DNA from: Candidatus Nanopelagicales bacterium
Lineage (GTDB): Bacteria > Actinomycetota > Actinomycetes > S36-B12 > UBA10799
Direction of reading: 5' to 3'
Assembly (NCBI GenBank): GCA_025455985.1
Contig: JALOLM010000102.1
Coordinates: 1 to 14,110 of the forward strand
DNA: 14,110 bases
A program made the translations under genes and the position numbers. Below are positions 1 to 7,129 of the stretch, piece after piece. Each line of letters begins with the position of its first letter. Position 1 is the first letter of the stretch. The notes beneath the pieces are model-generated. The model saw nothing but the letters and a program-made list of their open reading frames with translations. It searched no databases and had not been told where the DNA came from.

Positions 1-60
1 TGTCCACCGCCTCGCTTAGGTGCTCAAGTCTACGCGGTGATCACCGAACCGCCCGCCGGC

Positions 61-1197
61 CTAACTGCGCCGCTTGGAGCGCGTCGAACGTTTGGGCTGC
101 ACTCTGCCTGAAACATCGCGATTCTGTCGATGTTTCCTGTCGACCGGGGCTGCCAGTCCGCCAGCGGCCTCAGCGGCCGACGCCCCGCCAGTCCCCGAGG
201 GAACCTCCGCCATCGCCGGACCAGCCTCACCCCGGGCAGCCCGGCGCTTCAACACCCGCGCAGTCAGCGCCTTCATGGCCGGTTCGCGTTCCTTCATCTG
301 GCACAGTGCCGGGGTCGCCACGAAGATCGAGGAGTAGGTCCCGATGGCGGTACCGATGAGCAGCACCAGCGCCAGGTCCTTGAGGGCACCGGCGCCGAGC
401 AGGAACGCACCGACGAACAGGATCGATGCCACCGGCAGCAGAGCAACGATGCTGGTGTTGATCGATCGGATGATCGTCTGGTTGAGGGCTAGGTTGGCCA
501 GCTCGCTGTAGGTGTAGCGGCTCTGACCGGTGATCCCCTTGGTGTTCTCGCGGACCTTGTCGAACACGACCACCGTGTCGTAGAGCGAGAAGCCCAGGAT
601 CGTCAGCAGACCGATGACCGTGGCCGGCGTCACCTCAAATCCGACGAGGGCGTACACACCAGCTGTGATCACGATGTCGTGGACCAGGGCGATCAGCGCC
701 GCGACCGCCATCTTCCACTGGAAGTAGATCGTCAAGAAGACCGACAACGCGGCGAGGAAGACCGCCAATCCGATCAACGCCGTGCGGGTGATCTCGCCAC
801 CCCAGGTGGGGCCGACGTCCCTGCTGGAGATCTGGTCGGCGGACACGTCACAGGCTGTGGCAAGTGCCGCCACGACAGCCTGGCCCTCCTCTTGCGTGAC
901 CGTCGGAGTCTGCGCGCGGATGTTCTCCGAGCCGATCTCGGTCACAGCGGCCACTTCCACACCGGCGCTGCCCACAGCGTCGCGGGCATCCTGGATCGTG
1001 CAGCTGGTACTCGGCACGTAGAACTCCGCGCCCCCCTTGAACTCGATCCCCAGGTTCAGTCCCCGCACGAGCAGACCGACCAGCGCGAGCAGGATCAACG
1101 CCGCCGACACGCTGTACCACAGCTTCCTGTGACCGACGATGTCGTAGGAAACCTCTCCGCGGTACAACTTGCCGCCGAGATCACTGAAGCGCGACAT
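61..1197 (-). CDS. secF: Protein translocase subunit SecF
   Basis: SecF, with SecD, uses the proton motive force to help SecYEG finish moving preproteins across the plasma membrane. The 378-residue product has the family's six-helix layout: TM1 at about 28-45, a periplasmic-side domain at about 46-139, then TM2-TM6 at about 140-296. The conserved GIEFKGG motif lies at 50-56, and the TM4 signature (GFSLYDTVVVFDKVREN, 202-218) matches the usual G-S-x-x-DTVVVFDR block. The ATG overlaps the secD stop by one base (TGATG), so the pair is probably translationally coupled. Two features are unusual. The tail after about residue 300 is long, Ala/Gly-rich and then strongly basic (last 25 residues), and probably cytosolic. 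The exported domain holds two cysteines (C66, C116). It is the last gene of the run inside the window. Confidence 0.97.
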   Translation of the reverse strand: MSRFSDLGGKLYRGEVSYDIVGHRKLWYSVSAALILLALVGLLVRGLNLGIEFKGGAEFYVPSTSCTIQDARDAVGSAGVEVAAVTEIGSENIRAQTPTVTQEEGQAVVAALATACDVSADQISSRDVGPTWGGEITRTALIGLAVFLAALSVFLTIYFQWKMAVAALIALVHDIVITAGVYALVGFEVTPATVIGLLTILGFSLYDTVVVFDKVRENTKGITGQSRYTYSELANLALNQTIIRSINTSIVALLPVASILFVGAFLLGAGALKDLALVLLIGTAIGTYSSIFVATPALCQMKEREPAMKALTARVLKRRAARGEAGPAMAEVPSGTGGASAAEAAGGLAAPVDRKHRQNRDVSGRVQPKRSTRSKRRS

Positions 1198-2951
1198 CAG
1201 ACCTCCACCGAGTCGGTCTTGCGGTTACTGGTTTGTCCGGGAACACCCTGGACGCCGAGCCGTTTCGGATCCAGGCCGGTCATCGGATGCCCACTGGTGA
1301 ACCATCTGTTACGGGCCAGCAGCGTCACCATCGGGCGGGTGAACAGGAATGCCACCATGACGTCCATGAGGGTCGTCAGACCCAGAACGAACGCAAATCC
1401 GCGTACCGCACCCACCGACAGGAAGTAGAGGACCACCGCGGCCAGCAGGGATACGAAGTCGGCCGCCAGGATGGTGCTCCTGGCTCGCTCCCAGCCGGCG
1501 TCACAGGCCGCCCGCAGGCTGCGCCCCTCCCGGACTTCGTCGCGGATACGTTCGAAGTACACGATGAACGAGTCGGCCGTGATCCCGATGGCCACGATCG
1601 CACCCGCGACACCGGCCAAGGTCAGCGCGAGACCGACGGTCCGGCCCAGGATGACGAAGACCAGGTAGGTGAGGACTGCGGCGATGACCAGCGACACGAC
1701 CGCCACCAGGCCCAACGCCCGGTAATAGAACAGCAGGTACAGCACCACCAGTGCCAGGCCAAGGGCACCTGCGATGAGACCGACCTTGAGGTAGTCCGCG
1801 CCCAGTGTCGGCGTCACGGTCTCCACCGAGGCGATGTTCAGAGTCAGCGGCAGTGCACCGAACTTGAGCACCTGGGCCAGGTTCTTGGCCTCCTCCGGGG
1901 TGAAGTTGCCGCTGATCTGAGCCCGGCCGTCGTTGATCGGCTGCTGGAAGAACGGTGCGGATACCACCAGACCGTCGAGCACGATGCCGAACTGGTTCTG
2001 CGGCGACGGCAGGCTGACCAACCGGTTGGAGATCTCGGACAAGGCATCGGTGCCCTCGGCGTCGAACTCGAGGTTCACGACCCAACCGGCTCCACCCTGG
2101 GCGAGTTCAGCCGACGCGTTGGTGATCGAGGTGCCCTTGATGAAGGCAGGCTCCAACAGGTACTTCCCGGTCCCCTCCCGGTCACAGGTGACGATCCACT
2201 TCTCGGGGTTGTCGGGGACGCCGCCCTGCCTGCTGGCCACGTCGGTGCAGTCGAGGTTCAGCAACGCGTCCTCGAGGGCAGGGTCGTTCGCCGAGTCCCC
2301 TTCGACCGGAGGCACGAGACCCTCGGCGGCTGGCTGGTCATCCGCCGCTGGCGCCTGGTCGGCCGCCGGACTGGCACTCGGACTCGGCGAGGTCTCGGCG
2401 AAGCTCGCTTCCCCAGACGCCCCACCGTCGTTGTTGCCGTTGTTCTGGTTGGAGTTGTTCGCGTCCTTGTTCTTGTTGTTCTTCTTGTTGTTCTTCTTGT
2501 TGTTGTTGTTGTCCTGCCCGGTATCGGCAGGCTGCAGAGTGGACGGATCGATGATGGCCGGATCCACGATCGTGGACACGGGCCGGAAGTCCAGCAGGGC
2601 TGTCTGGCTGAGTTGCTGGGCGATCTCACGCTGGTTGACGCCAGGAACCGAGACCACGATCGCGGCGTCGTTGCCGGAACCCTGGATAGCCACATCGGCT
2701 TCCGCGACGCCGAATCCGTTGACCCGCTGCCGGATGATCTCGACAGTCTGCTGCAACTGCTCATCAGTGATGTCTGCAGTGCCCTCAGCCTGCGTGGGGA
2801 CCAGGATGACCTGCGTCCCGCCCTGCAGGTCCAGGCCCAGTCGGGGGACATGGGAAGTGCCCGGCCACAGAGCCCAGACCCCCAGTCCGATGATGATGAC
2901 CAGCAGTGCCAGCAATGGCCGCCACGGCTTCGGTCGTGCATTCGGTGCCAC
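1197..2951 (-). CDS. secD: Protein translocase subunit SecD
   Basis: SecD is the partner of SecF in the proton-driven Sec accessory complex. The 584-residue product has TM1 at about 12-30, a large exported region at about 31-387, and five more helices from about 388 to 545. Visible motifs are GLDLQGGT (39-46), LKFGALPLTL (362-371), TPTLGADYL (380-388) and the TM4 block GITADSFIVYFERIRDE (456-472), equivalent to GxxVDANIVIFERIRE in other SecD proteins. The start is GTG at 2949-2951, preceded by a GAGG-type ribosome site six bases upstream and lying three bases after the yajC stop. Two oddities sit in the exported domain: an Asn/Lys-rich then Ser/Pro/Ala-rich low-complexity linker at about 147-210, and a cysteine pair (C235, C256) in a segment I recall from other actinobacterial SecD proteins. 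Confidence 0.97.
   Translation of the reverse strand: MAPNARPKPWRPLLALLVIIIGLGVWALWPGTSHVPRLGLDLQGGTQVILVPTQAEGTADITDEQLQQTVEIIRQRVNGFGVAEADVAIQGSGNDAAIVVSVPGVNQREIAQQLSQTALLDFRPVSTIVDPAIIDPSTLQPADTGQDNNNNKKNNKKNNKNKDANNSNQNNGNNDGGASGEASFAETSPSPSASPAADQAPAADDQPAAEGLVPPVEGDSANDPALEDALLNLDCTDVASRQGGVPDNPEKWIVTCDREGTGKYLLEPAFIKGTSITNASAELAQGGAGWVVNLEFDAEGTDALSEISNRLVSLPSPQNQFGIVLDGLVVSAPFFQQPINDGRAQISGNFTPEEAKNLAQVLKFGALPLTLNIASVETVTPTLGADYLKVGLIAGALGLALVVLYLLFYYRALGLVAVVSLVIAAVLTYLVFVILGRTVGLALTLAGVAGAIVAIGITADSFIVYFERIRDEVREGRSLRAACDAGWERARSTILAADFVSLLAAVVLYFLSVGAVRGFAFVLGLTTLMDVMVAFLFTRPMVTLLARNRWFTSGHPMTGLDPKRLGVQGVPGQTSNRKTDSVEV
2470..2505 (-). repeat. 12-bp tandem repeat (three units) inside secD
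   Basis: On the plus strand the unit TTCTTGTTGTTC occurs at 2470-2481 and 2482-2493 exactly, and at 2494-2505 with only the last base changed. It sits inside a wider TTG/TTC-rich tract (about 2427-2513). On the coding strand this gives AAC and AAG codons, so it encodes alternating Asn and Lys in the SecD linker. The unit is four codons long, so gain or loss of a copy would keep the frame. Confidence 0.85.
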
Positions 2952-2954
2952 AGG

Positions 2955-3218
2955 CTACCCCTCGTCATCCAGCACGTCGGCCACTGCCGCCCGTGCGTAC
3001 TTCACGACCACACCATCGCTGATCTCCAGCCCGATGGTCTCTTCCTCCACCCACCTGACTGTGCCGAAGATGCCAGCCGTTGTCATGATCCTGGCCCCTT
3101 CATGCACCGCCATTTGCGCGGACTGCGCCTCCCTCTGCCGCTGCCGCAAGGGCCGGATCATCACCAACCAGAGCCCGCCCAACAGGATCAGCGGAATGGC
3201 CAGCATCAGGAATTCCAC
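2955..3218 (-). CDS. yajC: Preprotein translocase subunit YajC
   Basis: YajC is a small single-span protein that co-purifies with SecDF and sits beside the translocon. It is not essential in the species where it has been tested. The 87-residue product has an N-terminal membrane helix (about 3-21), the basic junction MIRPLRQRQREAQ (20-32), and the soluble core with IMTTAGIFGTV (44-54), matching the family pattern of a Thr-Gly turn before a beta-rich domain. The GTG start at 3216-3218 is favoured because AGGA lies seven bases upstream; an in-frame ATG four codons later is possible. It follows ruvB by 13 bases and is followed by secD after 3 bases, so all three are probably on one transcript. 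Confidence 0.93.
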   Translation of the reverse strand: MEFLMLAIPLILLGGLWLVMIRPLRQRQREAQSAQMAVHEGARIMTTAGIFGTVRWVEEETIGLEISDGVVVKYARAAVADVLDDEG

Positions 3219-3231
3219 TGCCCGATCCTAT

Positions 3232-4278
3232 CTAGCCCGGCACGACATCCTCGTGATCGGTCAGCGTGAGTTGGTCCGGACCTACCGGCAGGGTCAGCCC
3301 CAGATGAGCGTATGCCTTGGCGGTGGCGATCCTGCCACGGGGCGTGCGGGCCAGGAAACCCGAGCGCAGCAGGAAGGGTTCGCACACCGTCTCAACCGTC
3401 TCGGCCTCCTCCCCCACAGCCACCGCCAGCGTGGACAGCCCCACCGGACCTCCACCGAAATTGCCGACCAGAGCCGTCAGGACTGCCCGGTCGAGACGGT
3501 CAAGGCCACTTTCGTCGACCTCGAACAGCGCCAAGGCGGCCTGGGTGGCGTCGACATCAACCGTGGAGTCCCCGTGGATCTGTGCGTAGTCGCGCACCCG
3601 GCGCAGCAAACGGTTCGCGATCCGTGGCGTGCCCCGTGACCGGGAGGCGATCACCGCCAGGGCCTCAGGCTGCGCGGCAATCCCCATGAGACCAGCCGAC
3701 CGGGCAACGATTCGCTGCAACTCAGCTGGTTCGTAGAAGTCCATGTGTGCTGTGAAGCCGAACCGATCCCGTAACGGACCGGGTAACAGGCCCGACCTGG
3801 TCGTGGCGCCGACCAGCGTGAAGGGAGCCAGGTCCAGCGGGATCGAGGTGGCCCCGGGACCTTTGCCCACCACCACGTCGACCCGGAAGTCCTCCATGGC
3901 CATGTAGAGCATCTCCTCGGCCGGGCGAGCGAGCCGGTGGATCTCATCGATGAACAGAACGTCGTTGGGCTGCAGCGCGGTCAGGATCGAAGCCAGGTCA
4001 CCAGCGTGTGTGATCGCCGGTCCGCTGGTCAGCCGCAGCGCGGTACCCAACTCGGCGGCAATGATCATCGCCAAGGTCGTCTTCCCCAGCCCCGGTGGAC
4101 CGCTGAGCAGGACGTGGTCCGCGACGTGATCACGCTGTTTCGCAGCGGACAGTACGAGGCGCAACTGGTCCTTGACCCGGCCCTGACCGACAAAATCGGT
4201 CAGGCTGGTGGGCCGCAGGGCTCCTTCGACGACACGTTCGGAGTCATCGGCTCCGGCCGACACCAAGGGGTCGTTCAT
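3232..4278 (-). CDS. ruvB: Holliday junction branch-migration ATPase RuvB
   Basis: RuvB is the hexameric AAA+ motor that pumps DNA through the RuvA-bound Holliday junction. The 348-residue product, usual for the family, shows Walker A GPPGLGKT (60-67), Walker B LFIDEIH (108-114), sensor-1 GATTR (157-161), the arginine-finger segment LRDRFG (169-174), sensor-2 around GTPRIANRLLRRVRDY (217-231), and the C-terminal winged-helix block with EPFLLRSGFLARTPRGR (300-316). The ATG shares four bases (ATGA) with the ruvA stop, which indicates translational coupling. It is the third gene of ruvCAB and is probably controlled from the SOS box before ruvC. Confidence 0.98.
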   Translation of the reverse strand: MNDPLVSAGADDSERVVEGALRPTSLTDFVGQGRVKDQLRLVLSAAKQRDHVADHVLLSGPPGLGKTTLAMIIAAELGTALRLTSGPAITHAGDLASILTALQPNDVLFIDEIHRLARPAEEMLYMAMEDFRVDVVVGKGPGATSIPLDLAPFTLVGATTRSGLLPGPLRDRFGFTAHMDFYEPAELQRIVARSAGLMGIAAQPEALAVIASRSRGTPRIANRLLRRVRDYAQIHGDSTVDVDATQAALALFEVDESGLDRLDRAVLTALVGNFGGGPVGLSTLAVAVGEEAETVETVCEPFLLRSGFLARTPRGRIATAKAYAHLGLTLPVGPDQLTLTDHEDVVPG

Positions 4279-4880
4279 GGTGTCACCGCCGCAGTGTGGT
4301 CGAGCAACTGTAGTGAGGCGCGCAGGGCCTCAGGCACGCTCAGTTCACCGGATCCGGCCTGCGCTGCCACGGCTGCCACGGCCTCCTGGGCCTGCGCCGA
4401 CGGCCACCCCAGACCCGTCAGCGCTGCCAGCACTTGGGCGCGCCACCCGGCAGCGGCATGCACCGAAGTCACATCGACGGCTGGGACGAGCTTGTCCTTC
4501 AGTTCCACCACGAGGCGTTGCGCACTCTTGCGCCCGACGCCTGGGACCGTGCACAGAGTGCCCAGATCCTCGGTGGCGATGGCCTGCCGGATCTGGTCCG
4601 ACGACAGCGTGGCGAGCATAGTCATCGCCAGCCTGGGGCCGACGCCTGTCACCGTCTGCACGGTACGGAATACCTCCCGCTCTCCGACATCGGCGAAACC
4701 GAACAGGGTCAGGCTGTCCTCCCGAACGATCAGATCCGTCGTCAGGACACACTCAGCACCCAACGCCAGGTTGGCGCTGGTGCGCGCAGTAACCACCACG
4801 CTGATGCCGATCCCGCCAACCTCGACGACAACCTCGTCGGCCGTGCGGGTCAGCACCTGACCTCTGATCTGCGCGATCAT
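4275..4880 (-). CDS. ruvA: Holliday junction DNA-binding protein RuvA
   Basis: RuvA binds four-way junctions as a tetramer or octamer and recruits RuvB. The 201-residue product has the three family domains: an N-terminal OB-fold (1-63) with acidic-pin residues E54 and D55 before LTLFGF, two helix-hairpin-helix motifs (TVTGVGPRLA at 76-85 and TVPGVGRKSA at 111-120, the second followed by the typical QRLVVELKDKL), and a small C-terminal three-helix domain (about 145-195) that contacts RuvB. The linker between domains II and III is short. Its ATG overlaps the ruvC stop by four bases, and its own stop overlaps the ruvB start by four. Confidence 0.97.
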   Translation of the reverse strand: MIAQIRGQVLTRTADEVVVEVGGIGISVVVTARTSANLALGAECVLTTDLIVREDSLTLFGFADVGEREVFRTVQTVTGVGPRLAMTMLATLSSDQIRQAIATEDLGTLCTVPGVGRKSAQRLVVELKDKLVPAVDVTSVHAAAGWRAQVLAALTGLGWPSAQAQEAVAAVAAQAGSGELSVPEALRASLQLLDHTAAVTP

Positions 4881-5371
4881 GGCGACACTCCCGTCCGCGC
4901 TCTCGAGCGCCAGAGATGACAGATACCCAAAGCCAGAGCGTCGGTGGCATCGGCAGGCTTGGGCACTTCTCGCAGTCCCAGAATCCTGGACACCATGAAC
5001 GCCACCTGTGATTTGTCCGCCCGGCCCGAACCGGTCACGGCGGCCTTCACCTCAGTCGGGGTGTGCTGGTGCACGGGGATACCGAGCTGGCTGGCGGCCA
5101 GCATCGCCACCGCCGCAGCCTGCGCGGTGCCCATGACCGTCCGCACATTGCTCTGACTGAAGACCCGCTCAACGGCCAGCACCTCGGCCTGGGTCGAGAT
5201 GAGCCGTTCCCGAACGCCGTCGAAGACCTCTTGCAGGCGCCCGGCGTGATCGGTGCCGGGATCGGTGCGGATAACATCGACGAGCACAGCACGGGCCTTG
5301 CCGTCGAATCCGGCCTCGACCACGGCGACACCGCAACGGGTCATGCCCGGATCGACTGCCAGAACGCGCAT
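4877..5371 (-). CDS. ruvC: Crossover junction endodeoxyribonuclease RuvC
   Basis: RuvC resolves Holliday junctions by symmetric cleavage as a dimer with two divalent metals per active site. The 164-residue product starts with the RNase-H-like strand MRVLAVDPGMTRCG and carries all four expected acidic residues: D7, E68 (in AVERVF), D141 and D144 (in KPADATDALAL). The ATG at 5369-5371 has a GGAGG four bases upstream (5376-5380). It is the first gene of ruvCAB. A 76-nt gap separates it from the acyltransferase gene, and that gap holds a LexA-type operator, so DNA damage probably induces the unit. Confidence 0.97.
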   Translation of the reverse strand: MRVLAVDPGMTRCGVAVVEAGFDGKARAVLVDVIRTDPGTDHAGRLQEVFDGVRERLISTQAEVLAVERVFSQSNVRTVMGTAQAAAVAMLAASQLGIPVHQHTPTEVKAAVTGSGRADKSQVAFMVSRILGLREVPKPADATDALALGICHLWRSRARTGVSP

Positions 5372-5384
5372 ACGGCCTCCGAGA

Positions 5385-5400
5385 TCGTACAGTTGTTCGG
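5385..5400 (-). promoter_or_regulatory. LexA/SOS box upstream of ruvC
   Basis: The minus-strand sequence CCGAACAACTGTACGA fits the actinobacterial SOS operator TCGAAC-N4-GTTCGA. One half-site is CGAAC; the other is GTACG, one change from GTTCG; the spacer is the expected four bases. It ends 13 bases before the ruvC ATG and just upstream of the GGAGG ribosome site. A possible -10 element (TAGGCT, 5403-5408) adjoins it, so LexA bound here would cover the start of transcription. The operator match is seen in the sequence; LexA control is inferred from known SOS regulation of ruv genes in mycobacteria and other bacteria. Confidence 0.75.
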
Positions 5401-5401
5401 C

Positions 5402-5417
5402 AAGCCTACCCCGGCTT
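5402..5417. other. Small inverted repeat between the acyltransferase gene and ruvC
   Basis: AAGCC and GGCTT flank a six-base spacer, giving a five-base-pair stem just after the acyltransferase stop. There is no U-run, and the stem is short for a terminator. The TAGGCT within it may instead be the ruvC -10 element. No stronger terminator is visible in this gap. Confidence 0.25.
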
Positions 5418-5447
5418 CGGTCGCCCAGAGGACGACGACACGCTCAA

Positions 5448-7103
5448 TCAGGTGCGCTTGCGGATCGTCAATGGGTTTCCTGCCAGCACCGGCGACCCGA
5501 TCACCTCGCGGAAACCGTGTCGCAGGCTGCGTACGAGTTCGTCCCGGTCGTCCACGGCGGCATCGTCGGTACTGACCCCGACGCTGGCGATCCCGTTGTA
5601 CGTGAGCATGGTGATGTTGATCGCCGCGCCGATCGTGCCGACCAGCGGGTACATACGCTCGACCTTGGCGCCGGCAAGCCACACCGGAATCGGCGGCCCT
5701 GGCACATTCGAGGCCGTGAGATCGGAGGTCTGAGCGGCAGCCGAAAGCAGTTCCGGAGGTAGGAATCTGGACAGCTCGGCGAGGTTGTCGGCCAGTTTCA
5801 ACGCGGGCTCGGCGCGCCATGACCTCACGGTCTCGGCGGCAGCGTCGAGCACGTCATCGATGACATTCGACACCGGGATCTCGAAGCGGGCGATGGTGAC
5901 CGCGTTGCTGGCATCCTCCCCCGACGTCCGCAACGAGATGGGCATGTTCATGCGCAGTTCGTCGACCGGTCGGCCCATCCGCTCGTGGTAGCGGTTCATC
6001 CCGATACTGATGGCCGCGAGGAACAGATCGTTCACGCTGCGGCCGCGGCGCTTGGCCTCTGCTTTGTAGAGCGAGAAATCCATGTCGATGGTGTCGAAGT
6101 GGTAGTTGATGCTGCGCTGCTGCATGATCGGCGACATCGGGCCGAACGGGATCCGCGTGAAGCGGGCAACCGATCCTGCCGTCTCCCGCACCCGCCCGAT
6201 CAGTTCCCCGGGGTTCTTGACCGCGGCCATCGTCAGCGGACCGAGCCCGTTGATCACGTCCTGGGCGGTGCGCGCCACCCAGCCCACGTTGTTGCGGATC
6301 ACCGCTTCGAGGAAGCCAGTGGTGTCCAGCACGGCCGCCTCGGGAGCATCGGGCATCGGTCCCAGATCGACGCCTTCGGGGGTGAAGTCCAGCAACGCCA
6401 AACCCAACTGCACCGCACCCTGCCCATCGGCGATGGCATGGTGCAGTTTGAGGATCAGCGCGGCCTTGCCGCCCGGCAGTCCCTCGAGCAGTGTGACCCG
6501 CCACAAAGGGCGGTCGCGGTCGAAGTCGGCCATGCTCTGGCGCCGGGCGTCCTCGAGTACGTCCGCCCACGTCGAGCCCTTCGGCATGCTGAAGCGGCGC
6601 ATGTGGAACGACAGGTCGAAGTTGGGGTCCACGACGATGCGTGGCGACTGCAGCCCGATGGGTCCCTCGACCACGCGAGAACGCAATACCGGGGCCAGCC
6701 TGGTTGCCCGGTCGTACCGCTGCTTCATGCGTTCCCAGTCGGGGCTGGAGTCCAGCACCAGAAGTCCAATGATCGTGGATCGCATGACCGGGTCGTCGGT
6801 GGCCATCCGCCACGTCGCGAAGTCCCACCCGGAAAGCCGCTTGGCATCTGTGACAGCTTGCTTGCCACGCAGAGGAGCGGGTTGCTTGGTGGACTTCTTT
6901 GCCGGTGTCTTCTTCGCGGGAGTCTTCTTGGCTGCGGGTTTCTTGGCGGTCGTCTTCTTGGCTGGAGCCTTCTTCCCCGCGCTCTTGGCCACCGGCACCG
7001 CAACTGCGGACTTGCGCGCAGCCGCCTTCTTGGCCGGCTTCTTCGCGGCTGGCTCACTCGGCTTCGGCGATGCCTTGCTGGACGGCTCAGAACTGTCGGG
7101 CAC
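5448..7103 (-). CDS. WS/DGAT-type O-acyltransferase with a Lys/Ala/Pro-rich N-terminal tail
   Basis: Members of the wax ester synthase/diacylglycerol acyltransferase family join acyl-CoA to diacylglycerol or a fatty alcohol, making storage lipids; they work at the membrane or lipid-droplet surface. Numbering from the GTG chosen here, the catalytic His motif is HHAIADG (221-227, canonical HHxxxDG). DRPLW (197-201), the SVND helix (356-359) and NVPGP (466-470) match further conserved blocks. The acyltransferase part is about 460 residues, as usual. It is preceded by about 70 residues rich in Lys, Ala and Pro with PAKK/TPAKK repeats, resembling histone-H1-like tails. GTG at 7101-7103 is chosen because a GGAGG lies five bases upstream; an ATG at 7148 has no ribosome site and would overlap yebC. 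The exact substrate cannot be told. Confidence 0.9.
   Translation of the reverse strand: MPDSSEPSSKASPKPSEPAAKKPAKKAAARKSAVAVPVAKSAGKKAPAKKTTAKKPAAKKTPAKKTPAKKSTKQPAPLRGKQAVTDAKRLSGWDFATWRMATDDPVMRSTIIGLLVLDSSPDWERMKQRYDRATRLAPVLRSRVVEGPIGLQSPRIVVDPNFDLSFHMRRFSMPKGSTWADVLEDARRQSMADFDRDRPLWRVTLLEGLPGGKAALILKLHHAIADGQGAVQLGLALLDFTPEGVDLGPMPDAPEAAVLDTTGFLEAVIRNNVGWVARTAQDVINGLGPLTMAAVKNPGELIGRVRETAGSVARFTRIPFGPMSPIMQQRSINYHFDTIDMDFSLYKAEAKRRGRSVNDLFLAAISIGMNRYHERMGRPVDELRMNMPISLRTSGEDASNAVTIARFEIPVSNVIDDVLDAAAETVRSWRAEPALKLADNLAELSRFLPPELLSAAAQTSDLTASNVPGPPIPVWLAGAKVERMYPLVGTIGAAINITMLTYNGIASVGVSTDDAAVDDRDELVRSLRHGFREVIGSPVLAGNPLTIRKRT
6873..7073 (-). repeat. Lys/Ala/Pro-rich repeat tract encoding the acyltransferase tail
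   Basis: This tract encodes roughly residues 11-77 of the acyltransferase, with AAKK, PAKK and TPAKK units. The two adjacent TPAKK copies (6894-6908 and 6909-6923) differ at three bases, all third codon positions. The repeat is therefore kept at the protein level and is not a recent DNA duplication. Confidence 0.8.
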
Positions 7104-7108
7104 AGGTT

Positions 7109-7113
7109 CCTCC
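7109..7113 (-). promoter_or_regulatory. Ribosome binding site fixing the acyltransferase start
   Basis: GGAGG on the minus strand, five bases before GTG at 7101-7103. It lies in the 26-nt gap after the yebC stop. The upstream ATG at 7146-7148 has no comparable site. Confidence 0.75.
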
Positions 7114-7129
7114 TCGATGGGTCTGCCGC

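Noticed and set aside
1..60. Possible start of another minus-strand gene after secF
   Set aside because: Too little sequence is present; a GTG near the edge has no convincing ribosome site, so nothing can be called.
1233..3269. Long open frame on the plus strand opposite secD and yajC
   Set aside because: It is antisense to clear SecD/YajC motifs, has no recognisable domain and an unlikely composition; long antisense frames are common in GC-rich DNA.
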